Below the pieces are notes generated by a model that saw nothing but the letters and a program-made list of their open reading frames with translations, ran no database searches and was not told where the DNA came from. A stretch of 64,000 nucleotides of DNA from Hyparrhenia diplandra. Its lineage: Eukaryota > Streptophyta > Magnoliopsida > Poales > Poaceae. The stretch's first letter is position 1; each line of letters begins with the position of its first letter. Shown here one piece after another: positions 34,571 through 47,616 of this stretch. The DNA lies in assembly GCA_015847255.1 (NCBI GenBank), contig JADLZK010009380.1:62001-126000 (forward strand). Reading direction: 5' to 3'. Both the position numbers and the translations under genes were made by a program.

Positions 34571-37500
34571 TTTGAATCCCCTGAAGGAAAACAAGAGCAT
34601 TGTGTTAAATCCGACCCAGTTGAGCTTTACTCAGTTGAGATGCTGAAATCCTGACCACCATGTATCTCTGTTGGGCCTTTGGCCGCGTGCGGGTGCGCGT
34701 TGGCGAGATGGGTATACGAGGCTGTGTAACTAGCAAGGGAGTCGTTATCGAACAACTGAACTCGAACTCGAAACCGTTTCTAAGATTTCTATCCAGATCC
34801 CAGAAATCCGTTGTAACCTTGATCCAAAGCCATGGAGATCGGGGGCGGCGCCCGGTACCTTTGCGGCGCGTCTCAAGCCAGGTCCCCGTCGGGTGGCGCG
34901 CGTGGTTTGCCGCTGCCGCCGAATCTACAGAGGTCAGCATGTGCGCCGCCCGCAGACAGGGGTTCATTCGTCTAGCCTAGGCAGCAGCTAGCCAAGCCGC
35001 CCGTGGTCCGCTGCCCCGTACCGGTTCGGCCGCGCACCCGCACGTCGCGTCCGTGAAGTGAGCAACAAGCTTGTGTGCCTCGTGCCGTCGTGTCTGCATG
35101 GTGGCCCTGCACGGGCGCACGGCACCGCCCGTAGGCGCCGTGGCCGTGGAATGGGATGATGCCCAGCGGGAAGACGTGGCGCGTACATGTGGATGCCATC
35201 GCCTCGAACTCGGACCAGATCACGTCGGTCGGTCCCGATTAATCGTCCACCGTACCCAACGTCTCCCCCTGATGTCATGGGAGGAGGACGAGCAGTCACT
35301 TGGGGAGTGCTATTGTATTGTATTATACTGTAATGCGTGGTTGCTGATGGAGTATGCATGTATGACCTCTCCTGCCTTTCCTTTCTTCTTTGCTTATTTC
35401 AACTAAACTTGTGATGGGCAGTTTGGGTTTACACCAAAGCTTCCCTATAATTCGTTGGCCAGTTTGGGTCGGATGCAGTGTTATTATATACCTGCTGAGC
35501 CAATAAGCACTGCAATGTAAGTGGATCAACTTGATGATGCTTGGCATGACACTGCACTGCGGAACCGTCTCTATCCGAGTTGACGACATGTGGGCGTATG
35601 CCTCTAAATGTGCTTGTTGTATTGTATCGTGCAAGGTACAGGAAATACAAATCACCCTGACTAAACTAATCTGTGCCGATCGACGTCCACCAGACTTGAT
35701 GAATCTGGACGAGTTTGTAGATGGACTAGTACGCACCGATGAACACACAAACGGGGATACTAGCTGCCAGGAACACCGAACGTACGCCAGAGCACACACA
35801 CCGTACGTCGAGGCCAAACCAAACTATTTTCGGTTTGGTTAGTAGGCCCGTCGTAGGTGCTGCTGCTGCGTGGGGTCAACCGGCTTGTCGTACGTGTTGG
35901 TTCTAGTTTTTCCACGCTCTACGATTACTGTAATTGTTGTAGTTGTGCAGTCCGAGCAATGCAAGTTTGTACATGTTGCGCTTGTCGCGTCTCGACGGCG
36001 TGCACGGCGGCGAACAGTAATAAAATAATCGCTGGCAGTCAAGGTCACCGATGGTCGTGCCTGGCGCATGCAATCTGTGCTCGCACTCGCCGGCCGCCGG
36101 CACACGTCCGTGGACTGTAGCGAGTGTGTACTACTCCGTGTGGCTGCCGTGCCGGCAGTGAGCAGGCGAGGGCTTGGACAAACGTCCAAACGACCGGACA
36201 CGTCGGCACCGGCCGGTCGAGGAATTGCTGGCCGCAGATCCAGCGTGTGTGTGGTTGCCGTCTCCTCGTCGATCGGCAGGCACCGGACGCGGCGTCCCTC
36301 TCTCTACTTCACCGCCACGCCGACGCCGCGGTCCCGTGCCTGCCAACGTTTTCCGCTGACAACTTGTCTGTTATTGCATCATATCATTGGCTCCTATGCT
36401 TCTATACGGTCACGAACAGAGACAGAATCTAAACAGAGTATGTATGTAGAGACAATACCGTCAGATCAATCTCTCGTTTGGATGGTACCGAGACATGGCA
36501 TGATATGGTTTCAAGTGAAACTTGGAATTGAAAATTGGCACTGTATCCACACATGTGACAGAAAATTTGAAATTTCAAACCAAATTCAGGCGATCTAAAC
36601 ATCCTCATGACGCAAATTGCAAGTGTTGATACTGACATTTCTATTCTCGTAGCGTTTGGTAACTTGAGTACATTTCGATTTCCTTTTACTTTGGAGCAAT
36701 CTTTTGTTTCCTCGAGTTGCGATTTGCGAACGCGCTGGCACTTTTGCGTCAAAATGTTGGGCCTGGTACATGCGATTTGGGACCCGATCGACACAAGACG
36801 ACCGCCAACGACTTGATTCCGTTCCATACACCAACACCGGGCATGATAAGCGGTTCGATCACGCTAAAGTCCAAATTTGAGTGTCAGCACTTATTATAAG
36901 CGAGACCGCGTTAGGCGTATCCAAATATAGGTGCAGCGGGTCCGTTGAGCGGCGTCGCGTGCGGATATATAAAACGACCTGTATACGTACGTGTCGTGTG
37001 GTTGCGTTTGCGTGCTAAATGGAAGGAACTGACGCGTGCGAGTCCCGGTTCGTCACTAGGCTAATCTAATCCATCAACGCACTAATGCAATTTCCGTTTC
37101 CGATCCGGACGTTGTTGCACCAATTGCACGGCACGACTCACGTCACGGTACGTCGATTCCGTTCACGCGGCAGCACCAAGGTCAAGACTGTAGCGAGTAC
37201 AGGTCAGGTCAGGATCAGGGGGCCAGCCACACACTGAACACGTATTATTTGTTCTTCTGCTTCTATCCAAGGGGAAGAGAACGCTGGGCAACCTCTGCCC
37301 GCTGGGAGCCTGCCTCGATCCTTTCCTCTGGCAGCCGAGCTGCCCATGGCGCGGGCCGTGGCGCGGGCCGGCCATGTCGGGGCTCTCTCCCTAGATAAAT
37401 GTCGCACAAGGAATGGCAGCACCAAGATGAACTACAGACTTACGGTGCCCCCAACCCCAAGTCCCCATGTATACAAGTGTAACCACACCCGAATCGATCT

Positions 37501-38850
37501 GAATAGATAAACCAAATTGACAGCCCCTCTGCAGCTTTAAAAAACTGGTATAATGTTACATATATACGCACATATGCGTATAGAATGCTTCTTCTGATGG
37601 ATCTCTTACGCATATATATCCACCTGATCTCCGACATAGTGATCTCACACGCACACGGATCAAAAGCTTCATACATAAGGCCGCCCCCAATGCTCCATGG
37701 TGGCGTACTGCCTCAAGTGCCACGTCTGTACAAACCAGCTGAATCAGTTAAAGTGGTAGTCTCGCAGAGGCGCAGTGCTGCTTGCAGAGGAGACCATTGC
37801 CACACCTGACAAAAAGCTAAGGTAGTAGCTAAGCGCGCGTTGGGGGGCTTCGCTTGCCGCTGCTCCGATGGGACAACGCGGCACTCGTACTGCCTCGCGT
37901 TGTAGAGCACAATAGCCTTATCGACGTGGAACCTGATTTTTTTTGTGAGGCTAGCAGATTGACCTCGCCTGCGTTGGTCGCGTGCCCTAATATGTGCAAG
38001 CAAAAGTACAGAGCAAATTTTCAACCGGCAGGCGTACCTGATTTCTGCGCTGTGGCCACCTCGCCCCGCTGTGGGTCCTCACCGCGTGTCGCGATCGCCG
38101 CCGCTTTGTCCGCTAACGTGAAGCGTCGCGACCGCGCCTCCTCATCCGACATCGCCGGCGATCGACCCGATGGGCGTTACGGCCTCGGCCGCCCCCGCAC
38201 ATCAATCCGGATGGAAGTGATGGCCTGACCCGCCGCCCCAGCGGCACCTGCACATCGATCGGATGGAAGTCAAGGCCACGGGCCACGGCCTCACCTCCTG
38301 CGCGCGTCCTCCTCGCTAGCTCCCGGCCGATCGGCGGGCCAAGCCGCTGGGCGACCCGTGCCTCGGGCTGATCTCGGACGTGCCGATCTCATTTTGAATT
38401 TCAGAGATAGGTCCGTCAAGAGGGACGGAGATTGGTTTTGTTTTCAGGCACAGGCCCTAGGAGGATCCAGAGATCGAGTGGCCATAGGAGGAAACGAAGG
38501 TCGAGAAAGGAAGGACCGCGGAAAAGGAAGGAGTGCGTGATTAGAGCGGCAGGAGGAGGAAGGCTGCGGGCACGAGATTTGTCATGAGGAAGGCTCATAC
38601 ACTTAATCCCGATCGTCGGATGATGTTTGAGTATGAGAGAGAAGATTAAGAAGTAATCTGAAACGTTGATTTGAATAGAATTCGAATAGATTTGGGACGG
38701 GTTGAAGTTGGTGCATTTGACTATTCAACGAGAATTCGTTAGTGACCTTTTCGCAGTCAAGAAAGCCACACACGCGCGCTGCTGGGTTGCTTGCTGTGTT
38801 TGTGTTTCCCAGGAGATCCCAACTCGATTCCATCTTTGTTGTAATAATAA
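34571..38850. other. Mixed-composition DNA without a recognised gene
   Basis: Open frames of 60-180 residues occur on both strands, mostly in GC-rich islands (34.85-35.3, 36.0-36.35, 38.0-38.35 kb). None shows a motif I recognise and none is bounded by convincing splice sites. A TATATAAA-like box lies near 36966 with no gene behind it. It may be old transposon sequence. Confidence 0.35.
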
Positions 38851-38885
38851 CTAGGGAATTCCCCGCGTTGGGCGGTACTTCTAGA
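38851..38885 (-). other. Helitron 3' terminus (hairpin plus CTAG)
   Basis: On the minus strand: CCGCCCAACGCGGGG (4-bp stem CCGC/GCGG), a short spacer, CTAG at 38854-38851, then T. This is the layout of a Helitron 3' end. The matching 5' end was not located. Confidence 0.5.
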
Positions 38886-39929
38886 ATAATTGAACTTATA
38901 TAATTGATGATGACTGTTGTAAGTATTAATCTAGTTGTCGAGTGTAAATTATGCAAGTAAATATATAAGGAATATAGCTTAGATTCCCCCACGCGTTGCT
39001 TGCTTGGTATCGAGGAGAAATATAAATGGTTTAGAATGTTAACTAATAAGAATTAGAAGATATATATCTATTGTGTTTGCAATGCAATACATGTTAGGGG
39101 ATGATTTTTATCATTCAACTAAATACATGTTAGTAAATAATGTGATTTTGCTTCTATACTATGTTTTATTTTTAACCAATATATAATAATGTGTGAATAT
39201 GCCAAAAAAGAGTAACACTTCTAAGGATACAAACTTATCTTGACTTTGTTAAAAAGTAATAATATGATATAAAAACTGTATGAAAGTAAACATTACCTCG
39301 TTTATGTCGTTGCCTTATATCAGCATTAGCTACTGGAGCAAAAGGAAGAAAATATTTATAGAATCTGCTACAAACTTCTTTTGAAAGATTAGATAATACA
39401 GGGCCTATCTAGTATAAAAGCATCCACCTTATGTCAAAGAACTCCATGGACATCAGTTGTCATTGGGGAATGCAATAAAGCTTTTCGATGAGCTGCCGAC
39501 CTTCATCACCAGACCAATTGCGTTGGAAACTCGATATCCCGGCTGAACTGAATATGGTTTGCCTGTTCGGGTAGAGATAGGAATGCAGTAGCGGAGTCCG
39601 GGTGTGCAGCCTTTAAACTTCAGTAGTGGCATGCAAGAACGCAGAACTTAAATACAATACTACAAAGACTGCAATTTTACAATTAAAAAATGTAAAAAAA
39701 AACTACACCTTACGGGACCCACTTGTGAAGAAAAGGCAAACCAAATTCACGTCCCACGCTCCAGCGCCGGCAGAGCGATGCTTCACGTACCAGGCCGGCT
39801 TCAGCGGCAGCAATCCTCCAAACGTCACCGCACCCCCACTCCTTCCTTGCAGTGACAGAAGTTTCTTCTTGTATGAAAAAATGAACTATTCCTTATCCTT
39901 CGTTGTCATCTTTTTCGACAGTGCTTCTC

Positions 39930-39975
39930 AAATGGTGTCATGCTCTTTTTTAGAGAAAAATGGTGTCATGCTCTT
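39930..39975. repeat. 10-bp insertion between 18-bp direct repeats
   Basis: AAATGGTGTCATGCTCTT occurs at 39930-39947 and again at 39958-39975, separated only by TTTTAGAGAA. It looks like a target-site duplication around a tiny T-run insertion. Confidence 0.85.
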
Positions 39976-40026
39976 GAGTCTAGCTTTGTCTATCCATCAG
40001 GCTGCCGTCAGGTAATGGATCGGACG

Positions 40027-40080
40027 ACAATGAGCAGTGCCTTTTTTTTTTTTTTTTTTTAGGGAACAATGAGCAGTGCC
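40027..40080. repeat. 24-bp T-run insertion between 15-bp direct repeats
   Basis: ACAATGAGCAGTGCC occurs at 40027-40041 and 40066-40080. Between them are nineteen T followed by AGGGA. The minus strand therefore reads TCCCT, a poly(A) run and the duplicated target, like an extremely truncated retroposon. Confidence 0.85.
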
Positions 40081-40272
40081 TGATCATGACAATCGAGCGA
40101 CCAGAAAACTCTTCTTTCAGTCTCCAGATCTTGTCCGTAGCTAGTAGCTAGTACTACGTACTAATCTCTGTGATCCTCGGAGCCAGCAAAGCATAGAAAA
40201 GTTTCGTGACCCTTGATCATATGGCGCTGTGCTGGACTCACCGGTTTCGACGAATCATCACAACATACATGT

Positions 40273-40575
40273 TCAGACTTCAGCGTCGGCCATGCTCATG
40301 CCGCCACCACTGCCCCTGAAGGTGCCGCTGTACTGCATGTTGTCCTCGCCGAGCGCATCACAGACGGTTGAGCACCGGGAGCACGACGGCGCTGAGGTCT
40401 GGCCGTTCATTGCGCTGCAGCTCGCAGCAGCTGAGCGCCATCTCTCGGCAAGGCACTGCGCATCCTCGAGCGGCCAGTCCGGCCCCGCGCTGCAGCTCGC
40501 AGCAGCTGAGCGCCATCTCTCGGCAAGGCACTGCGCATCCTCGAGCGGCCAGTCCGGCACGGTGGGGCCGAGCAT
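40273..40575 (-). CDS. Unidentified ORF with an in-frame internal duplication
   Basis: A 100-residue frame contains DWPLEDAQCLAERWRSAAAS twice, 25 residues apart, then CDALGEDNMQYSGTFRGSGG. The repeat period (75 bases) keeps the frame. The non-repeated C-terminal half has ordinary amino-acid composition, which favours real coding origin. Family not recognised. It may be one exon of a longer broken gene. Confidence 0.35.
   Translation of the reverse strand: MLGPTVPDWPLEDAQCLAERWRSAAASCSAGPDWPLEDAQCLAERWRSAAASCSAMNGQTSAPSCSRCSTVCDALGEDNMQYSGTFRGSGGGMSMADAEV
40412..40558. repeat. 72-bp tandem duplication, period 75 bp
   Basis: Copies 40412-40483 and 40487-40558 are identical by eye, starting GCGCTGCAGCTCGCAGCAGC, with CCC between them. 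Confidence 0.9.
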
Positions 40576-41489
40576 GTCCTGCAGCGCGCCGCGCTTTATG
40601 ACGCTCCCGGTCGATGTAGCAGAAGGTGCTCGCCGGGGACGTCATCCGGCCGGCGGAGCTCGATGGGGATGGGGATGGCGGAGGATCGGTACGGTGGCGT
40701 GCCCTTCGATCTACACATCCGCGCCTGTACCAAGGACCTTCTCGTCTCTATCGCAGCAGCAGCCGCCTCGGCCGAGGCCTTGCCGTGGGCATCGTCCCCG
40801 GAAGATGATGCCCGCGCGACGACGCGATCTGGCCTCGCGATGAAGACGGAGGCGTTCTGGACCGCGCGACGAAGACCGGGTCACCGCGATCACAGGCGGG
40901 TCGGGCCGCGCAACGACGGGATTGGGCCTCGCGACCGCGCGATGAAGACGGAGGCGAGGTCGGGGCCGCGCGACGAAGTACCTTAGTACCGGCGCGGGGA
41001 GGGGCGAGTCCGTGGCCGCACCTGATGTGACCGGAGAGCCGGGCTGGAGGCGTATTTAAAGGGCGGGTGGCCTCGATGGTGCGGAATGCGAACAGATGGA
41101 TTCGTAGCTACGACTCTTTTCCTGCCGACGACTGCTCGCGTTCCTGGCGTTGAAATTTCAGTTACCCTCACATCAGCCCAATCGGGGCGCGGTAATTCCT
41201 AAATAGATCCCAAATGGGAGATGAGTTTTATGGAGTTTTAGATAAAAAAACTCGATTCCATCCCCAAGATTTGGGGGACCAGTCGACCCATCCCAAGTCA
41301 GTGGCATGACGGCTATTTCGCCGATACGCACGAGGGCAAAAGCGGGAACAGAGATTGGGAGAAATAGAATGAAGCGCGGCAGGCCCCTGCGTGGAGGCCA
41401 TAGCGCGTCCATAGGCCAGGTAATAGGCCAATTGCAACTTCAACGCGTTGGGTAGTCCAAAAAACACTTTTTGAACATTAATAATTGTA
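40576..41489. other. GC-rich to mixed DNA, no gene supported
   Basis: Contains CGCGACGA/GCGATGAAGACGGAGGCG repeats (40838-40975) and a TTTAAA box near 41055. No family motif was seen. Confidence 0.35.
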
Positions 41490-41525
41490 CTAGGAAATAT
41501 GCCCGTGCGTTCTTCTGGGAAAAAA
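41490..41525 (-). other. Helitron 3' terminus related to elements A and B
   Basis: On the minus strand: CCCAGAAGAACGCACGGG, then CATATTTC, then CTAG at 41493-41490, then TACAATTA. Element B's end at 42123 is followed by the same TACAATTA, and the hairpin loop AGAAGAACGC is shared with element A. Confidence 0.5.
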
Positions 41526-42679
41526 AAATATATAATATTTATACTTACCAATAAGAAGTTATTCATATTTGATATTTTTGATGAAAAATTGAAATCTAGA
41601 ATTTATTTTTTTGAAGACAATGATATCTTTTAACTATACTCACTTTGTCCTTAAAAGAATGAATTTCTAGCAACTTTAAAAACATATTAGCAAAAAAAAG
41701 ATAAAAATTGTTGTCTCTCGTTGAACCTGTCGAACCTTAATAGCTCTCTAGTCACCGAGAAGTGTTTGGAGTAGCCAATAGCAACACATGAGAGAGGTTG
41801 TGTTAAATACAACCTAGATTGAGAGACAGATTAATGTACATCACCGACCATATATTCACTTCTAGAAATTTATTCTTTTGGAGACAAATTTTAAGGCTAA
41901 AATTCTATGCCTAAGACAATGATGTCGTATTTCACTTTGAATCTTCTAAATACGAGGGATGCCTCTAGAGTGTCGGCCGACTTGGGTAACCAACCGAACC
42001 CAACATCCTTTGGCAAATACAAAACATGTTTATCTTCTAGTCAACCTATTAAGCAATTAGATTTTGAATTATAGAATATTTTATGTGTGCATTGTTATCT
42101 TTTGTTTAGTTTTGTAATTGTACTAGTTAAATGCCCGTGCGCTGTTACGGGATAATTTAAATTTTATATAAAATCATGGATCGCGACGATACGATAACAA
42201 TACTATGAAAATAAACAATAATATTAAAGTAACATTTTTTCTTCCACGTGATTATTAAACGTAAATCTTATGATTGTCTTATGTTCTTAAAAACAAAACC
42301 AAGCAAATAGATATGCACCATGCACAAGCGCCGGGATATACGCCATGTAGAAGTAGTCGATAAAACGTGATCGATACACCATGCATCAAGCGTTGAAAAT
42401 ATAACGTGTACATATGATTTTACATTCATGTATTATATATATAACGTCTCCACGTAGTGTCCGATAGACCATTTAGAAGTACCTAGGAATATCAACGAAT
42501 ATTGGCGTTAGTTAAATAATATTTCACAATATAGAATGAAATACAAATACATTGTATGTGTTACTAATCTTCAATTACCTTGCTTATTGTGTTAGAACCT
42601 CCTTCCATACAATATTCTTTCGTGAAAATTCCATCAACTTCTGGCGTCTTTTTATCCTTACCTTTTTACTTGATGCGTT

Positions 42680-44700
42680 CTTTTTTATTTTTCCCCGACG
42701 CTATTCTTTCTAATATTTTTCTTCTCCAACTTTTTGGCCTCCTCCTCCCGTGCCTGCGCATCAAGCGGAGTGCGAGGATCTTGATATTCGCTCTTGACGT
42801 GGCTCTAGACATCGCCACATACAACCCGACCGTGAGAGAACACCGGTGCGGGCGATACACACCCACGCTCGGGATCGTTTGGCCCTATGACTTGTTGACC
42901 GTCATGGTGAAGCTCACCGATAGGGAAGCGCTTCCTCTTAAACTCGAACGGAACATCTCATCGACAAGACAAGGGGTATTCGAGGAAGGAATACCCGCTT
43001 CCCAAAGATTTGCCCAACCATGATTTCCGCGTTGATTGTATTTCTTGAGAACCCCGCACCAGCCAGTCTTATACCGTTGCACAGCCCATTAGCAGGGTCA
43101 ATATTCCGAAGCAAGATGACAGGACACCCGAGCTTGAGCTTCAAGACGTGTGGAGGCAAGCCGCTGGGGTTGAGACTGTTAAGGAACTCTTTGGATAGTA
43201 GTTATGTGGATCATCGACGCCAGAGTCAAAACCGCGGATACACCATCTCGCCACCCCGGAACATATCAATCATTTTCATATTGATCATGTCCACCCAATC
43301 GCTACGTGTAGATAAAATCGCTCTGGTGGTGATGTAGTCTTTATTCGCCATGTTTGCGTTTAGGTCTGGAAAGATGATGTCGATCAATGAGCGAAGATCC
43401 TTCTCAGCATCGCCAGAGTACGGGACACAGATCTCTTCCGGAATCCGTACATCGTCATCACCGTAAACCTCTTCCGTTCCATTACCGATGCGCAATGAGA
43501 TAATTTGCAAACCACTGGTCACTCGAGCCCCATGTTGCGGACGAGCTTTAGGTGGCGCATGGATTCCCAAAGATGAGAGCTTCGTAGAGAAGCTCCGACT
43601 ATTTGAGCCCCGGATCCTTTCGGCACAATAGGGAGGACCTCGGCCTCGAAATCCCCGCGCCAAAGACAACCGTCTTCCCACCAAACAGAAGGTCCGGCCG
43701 GCTCATTGTATCTCGTGAGGCTCTTGTCTAGTGCTTCCACGTTTTGCCTCCTTGTCATAGATGCTTCGGCCCCATATTATGAGAGCTGCTTGTCGTAGCA
43801 ACTTGGACGTACCATCCTGTTTTGTGAATTTGCATCCATCGCCATCTTTAGCATTGAGAGGTAACACGAAGCGCGAATGGCTCGTCCTCCCACCTGGCAA
43901 TATGGATGCTGCGACTCCAGATGTGGCTGTAGCCACGACAATCTTGCCCTCGCTACGTAGTTTCTTGATAAGTGCCCTATACAAGAAGGTCTTTCCTATA
44001 CCGCCGTGTCCATCCACAAAGAACATCCCGCCCTTTTTGGCTGTGGACAGCGGCCATTATCTCATCGTGAGGCGACCTCGCCGCCGATGTTGAGTGAGTC
44101 ACACAATAACTCATCTTTGGGGTCCAAATCGACTCTACTCTCCTCAAGTATCTCTCGAGGAATACTGGCGGTAATTGTCATATGTGTCATCAATTTTTGG
44201 AAGAGGCAATTTATCAAACTGCTTCCCCATCGACAACACCATGTTTCTAGTATCTATGAAAACTATTTGCTGCACCGATTCGGACATGGATTATTACGGC
44301 CGTAGTCCCTCGACATTGCATCGTAGTGCTTTTTCCCACAAACCAAACACATCATGTGGCTCACAGAATACTATTATTGTTGCAAATAGCCTTCGTAGAG
44401 AGAGGAAGACATCTCGAATAAAGTAGCTTCAGTTAGACACTCATCCAAGTGTATTGTCGTCTTCGATTAGACCCCTCCTTTGCGCAGCTTCACGGAATGA
44501 AGGTAGCAGCTCTCCATCGACGGTCCTAAGGTGTTCGTATGAGGTAGCACCGCAACATTATTTAGGAGGACACGAAGAAAGTAGCGTTCTCCCTCTCGCG
44601 GGATGAGCCGATACACGACTCTACCAACTTGGAAAATGTGAAGTTCTTTCTAGGCTGCGTAATTTGCCATTAGACTGCCAAGTGAAATGCTCCGGAAGTC
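42680..44700 (-). pseudogene. Helitron PIF1-like helicase, degenerate
   Basis: Pieces of the Helitron Rep/Hel C-terminal region appear in order on the minus strand. They are GATSYEHLRTVDGE (near 44555), Walker A GHGGIGKTFLYRAL (near 44010), IVVATATSGVAASILPGG, LSTRSDWVDMINMKMIDMF (near 43290), GCPVILLRNIDPANGLCNG (near 43110), and a motif-VI-like GLYVAMSRATSRANIKIL (near 42800). The frame is interrupted several times and the N-terminal HUH domain is absent. It is a transposase remnant, not a host PIF1 gene, because of the GATSYEHLRTV and NIDPANGLCNG signatures. Confidence 0.75.
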
Positions 44701-45290
44701 CCGATACAAGATTCCACGGATGCCTCATGCTGCCTGTTATAATCAAAATACGCAAATCAACATTAAATCTTCTGCGCCCGCTTATTAACAGTCCACCATT
44801 GTAATTATATAATGTTTCTCAAAAAGTTATTTAACTTCGGGGATAAATGATCTGCAGCACGTATTGACTTCAGTTATTGAGTTAAAGTATACAATTGATT
44901 AGGTATTTTCACTTCTCTGGACCCTCTTCCTTTCTTTTGATATGCTTCCCAATATCTAATACATAACTTTCCAGATATATATAATTCTCTATTGGGCTAA
45001 ACCCCTACCAAATCTGACCGGACTTCCAGGAGTATTTTTCTCTATTGGGAAAACATTAAAGCACTGAATGGCACTGGGAAAAAAAAAGTTAACATGCATT
45101 TCTCCTAGATGATAATATTATGGTGCTCAAAAGCAACTGCATTGGCTGGATCACAATACCTGATCTTAGAGCATATATGAACATATACAGGTAGAAATTT
45201 GGAGCAGCATAGTCGTGAACTATGGTGAACTTAAATGTCCTAAACCAGCATTTGCAGACTATTGAATTCAGTCTATATATCTTACAGAGA

Positions 45291-45403
45291 TATCAGGCAA
45301 CAGCAAAAACATGTCTGAGTTACCTTTGCTACAAATCGACCTAAATCTTACACGCCCACAATTTTCACCCTATTATGTTTTCATCCTGTACAGGCAAGAG
45401 ACA
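45291..45403. repeat. Direct repeat copy 1 in element B
   Basis: TATCAGGCAACAGCAAAAAC through CAGGCAAGAGACA. It matches 47521-47616 apart from a 17-base length difference near TTGCTACAAATCGACC. Confidence 0.85.
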
Positions 45404-47128
45404 AAGAAGAGCACTGCATGCATAAATACTATGAACTCTCTGGAAAATAGAGGGGTGGCTGCTCAGCATCTAGAGCAGCTAGAACAACGAACATCATATG
45501 CTTGCCGAAATGCAGAAATTAAACTACACTCACCCTTAGTGATTTCAGTAGTCGCTGCAATATCTCGCCCTCCTAGCTAAGTTGTTTCTTCCTTTTTCCT
45601 TTTTCCTTTTAAACGCTAGGAACAAAGAAAACGAAAACAGTTAGAGATTAAACTATTAAGAATATTATTTGTTTAGCAATAATACAAAAAATTGTAGACT
45701 TCAAGTGACATCGATTAGAAATATATATATATATACATACACTGTAGGGATAGTCAAGTTCACTCCAGGCTATACAGAATTCCAAAAGCTCAGATAAGAA
45801 CTTGAAAAATAAGCATGAAAGAAAATCCTCTAGTTCCCAAAAATAGGCTACATTTGGATTTACATTTTCCTTTTGGTTAGATATCATTTTTAGTTACTCA
45901 TGATTCTACCTATCATCCTCCATGTCAGTCAATCCACAAGAAAAAGGAGAACAGTCATCTATTGATGCTGTCAAACACGAGTGCCCCAACATAAAAGATG
46001 AAATGGTGTTACCTAAATAGTGAATGCACAGGGTGTCCTGGCCATGATATCTTGGAGTTTGGAACAGAGAGAGTTGAATGCAATGATATATAGTAAGTGG
46101 GTGCAAAATCGCGTTTGAGTAGGGGAACTTTGAGTTGCGGCAATCACTGTCTCAGCTTCCTTTTCGGTGTGCAATTTCAAATTTAGTTTCTCTGCAAAGC
46201 ACTTTTTCGTTCTGTTTTGTTGTACTCCAGTTCTCTGCTGAATTTTCAGAACTACGGATCACATTGAAAATTAGAACAGCAAATGAGTAATTCCACAAAA
46301 CTGCTTCTTTTGAGGTGTGATTTTGATCAGAATTAGAAATTCAGATTATTACAATTGTCAGGAGTATGTATAACTGTCCATAGATTTACTATACTGTCAA
46401 ATGCACAGCTGTATGTTTGCTAGATTTTGGGAAATTGTTTTTCGTAAAATGTTATACTGTCAGATGCACAACTGCGTGTTTGCTGAATGTAAATGACATG
46501 CAATCCTGCTGAACATGATTCAGCTCTATGGTTTTATTGCAAAAGCTTATAACTGTGCCCAGTGACTCCATCTATAGCTGAAAATGGACGCAATTCAGAG
46601 TTAAGTCGAAACATGTCATGTGCATTGTCAAGTGGGATTTTGATCTGTCCTACACATTTTTGAAATTGATAAATTCTTAATAAGTCTAAAGTGTAGCAAA
46701 CACTACGATGCACAACAGAAGGTGTAGTTACAGGGTGCATGTGCCTATAGGGAACTAAACCCACTCCCTGAAGGATGATATGTCATCTTTCAGGTTTAGA
46801 AATGTTAAAAAACATCCAAAGTAGATAATCATATTGATATTTTCCTTCACTCACCCTCTCATTGTATTTGACAATATTTGTTCAGAACAAAGTAACAAAC
46901 ATAAGCAAAGATCCAGGGGCTGCTAACTCTAAGAAAAGGTTTTGACACTGCCCAGACTTGCGCTGTTAAATGACATACTAAACCAATTAACCGCTTTCAC
47001 ATCATTAAAGTGAGTGTCAAAAGATCAGACATTGCAATAAGTACACGGTTAGCCTTACTTGGAAAATATTTTGATGCAGCAACTCTAAGTAGAAAGCTTG
47101 TCTAAGGAAGTAATGCTATGCCACAAAC

Positions 47129-47212
47129 CTCTGAATCTATGTATTCATCCTTCCAAAGTTTGTATAGAGTTTCATGAACAACCTGCTTGTTTAGAATTGT
47201 CCTGTCAGTAAT
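47129..47212 (-). pseudogene. Captured exon resembling RNA polymerase III subunit RPC3
   Basis: A clean 84-base exon lies between a TTTCCAG acceptor and a GTTTGT donor. It encodes 28 residues: ITDRTILNKQVVHETLYK followed by LWKDEYIDSE. This resembles the winged-helix segment of plant RPC3/C82 (the ...LYKLWKDEYI... region). No other exon of that gene was firmly recognised in element B. Same strand as the element. Confidence 0.55.
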
Positions 47213-47520
47213 CTGGAAATTGTGATGAAAGTCCAGCATTACAGTCTGAAGTTTGCAACAGGAATCTTTTCGACATGTCTCGACAAATTTATTTAAAAGA
47301 ATGAAACAGGAAAGCATTCATGTACCTCATCATTTCAACATGTCTTGACAAATTCATTCAAATCTACAAAGAGGATTACAACTGATTAGATTGTCCTAAA
47401 CATCATATATATTAGATTTAAAAAAATCATGTATATTAAAAAAAAACGGAGGAAGCAGCATTTAACTGTTAAGTCATGGACACAAGGATCAGGACCAACG
47501 ACGCAAGCTAATTCGTTCCC

Positions 47521-47616
47521 TATCAGGCAACAGCAAAAACCACTATGAGTTACCTAAATCTTACACGACCACAATTTTCACCCTATTATGTTTTCATCCT
47601 GTACAGGCAAGAGACA
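47521..47616. repeat. Direct repeat copy 2 in element B
   Basis: Second copy of the 45291-45403 segment, about 2.2 kb away in the same orientation, shorter by 17 bases. Confidence 0.85.
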
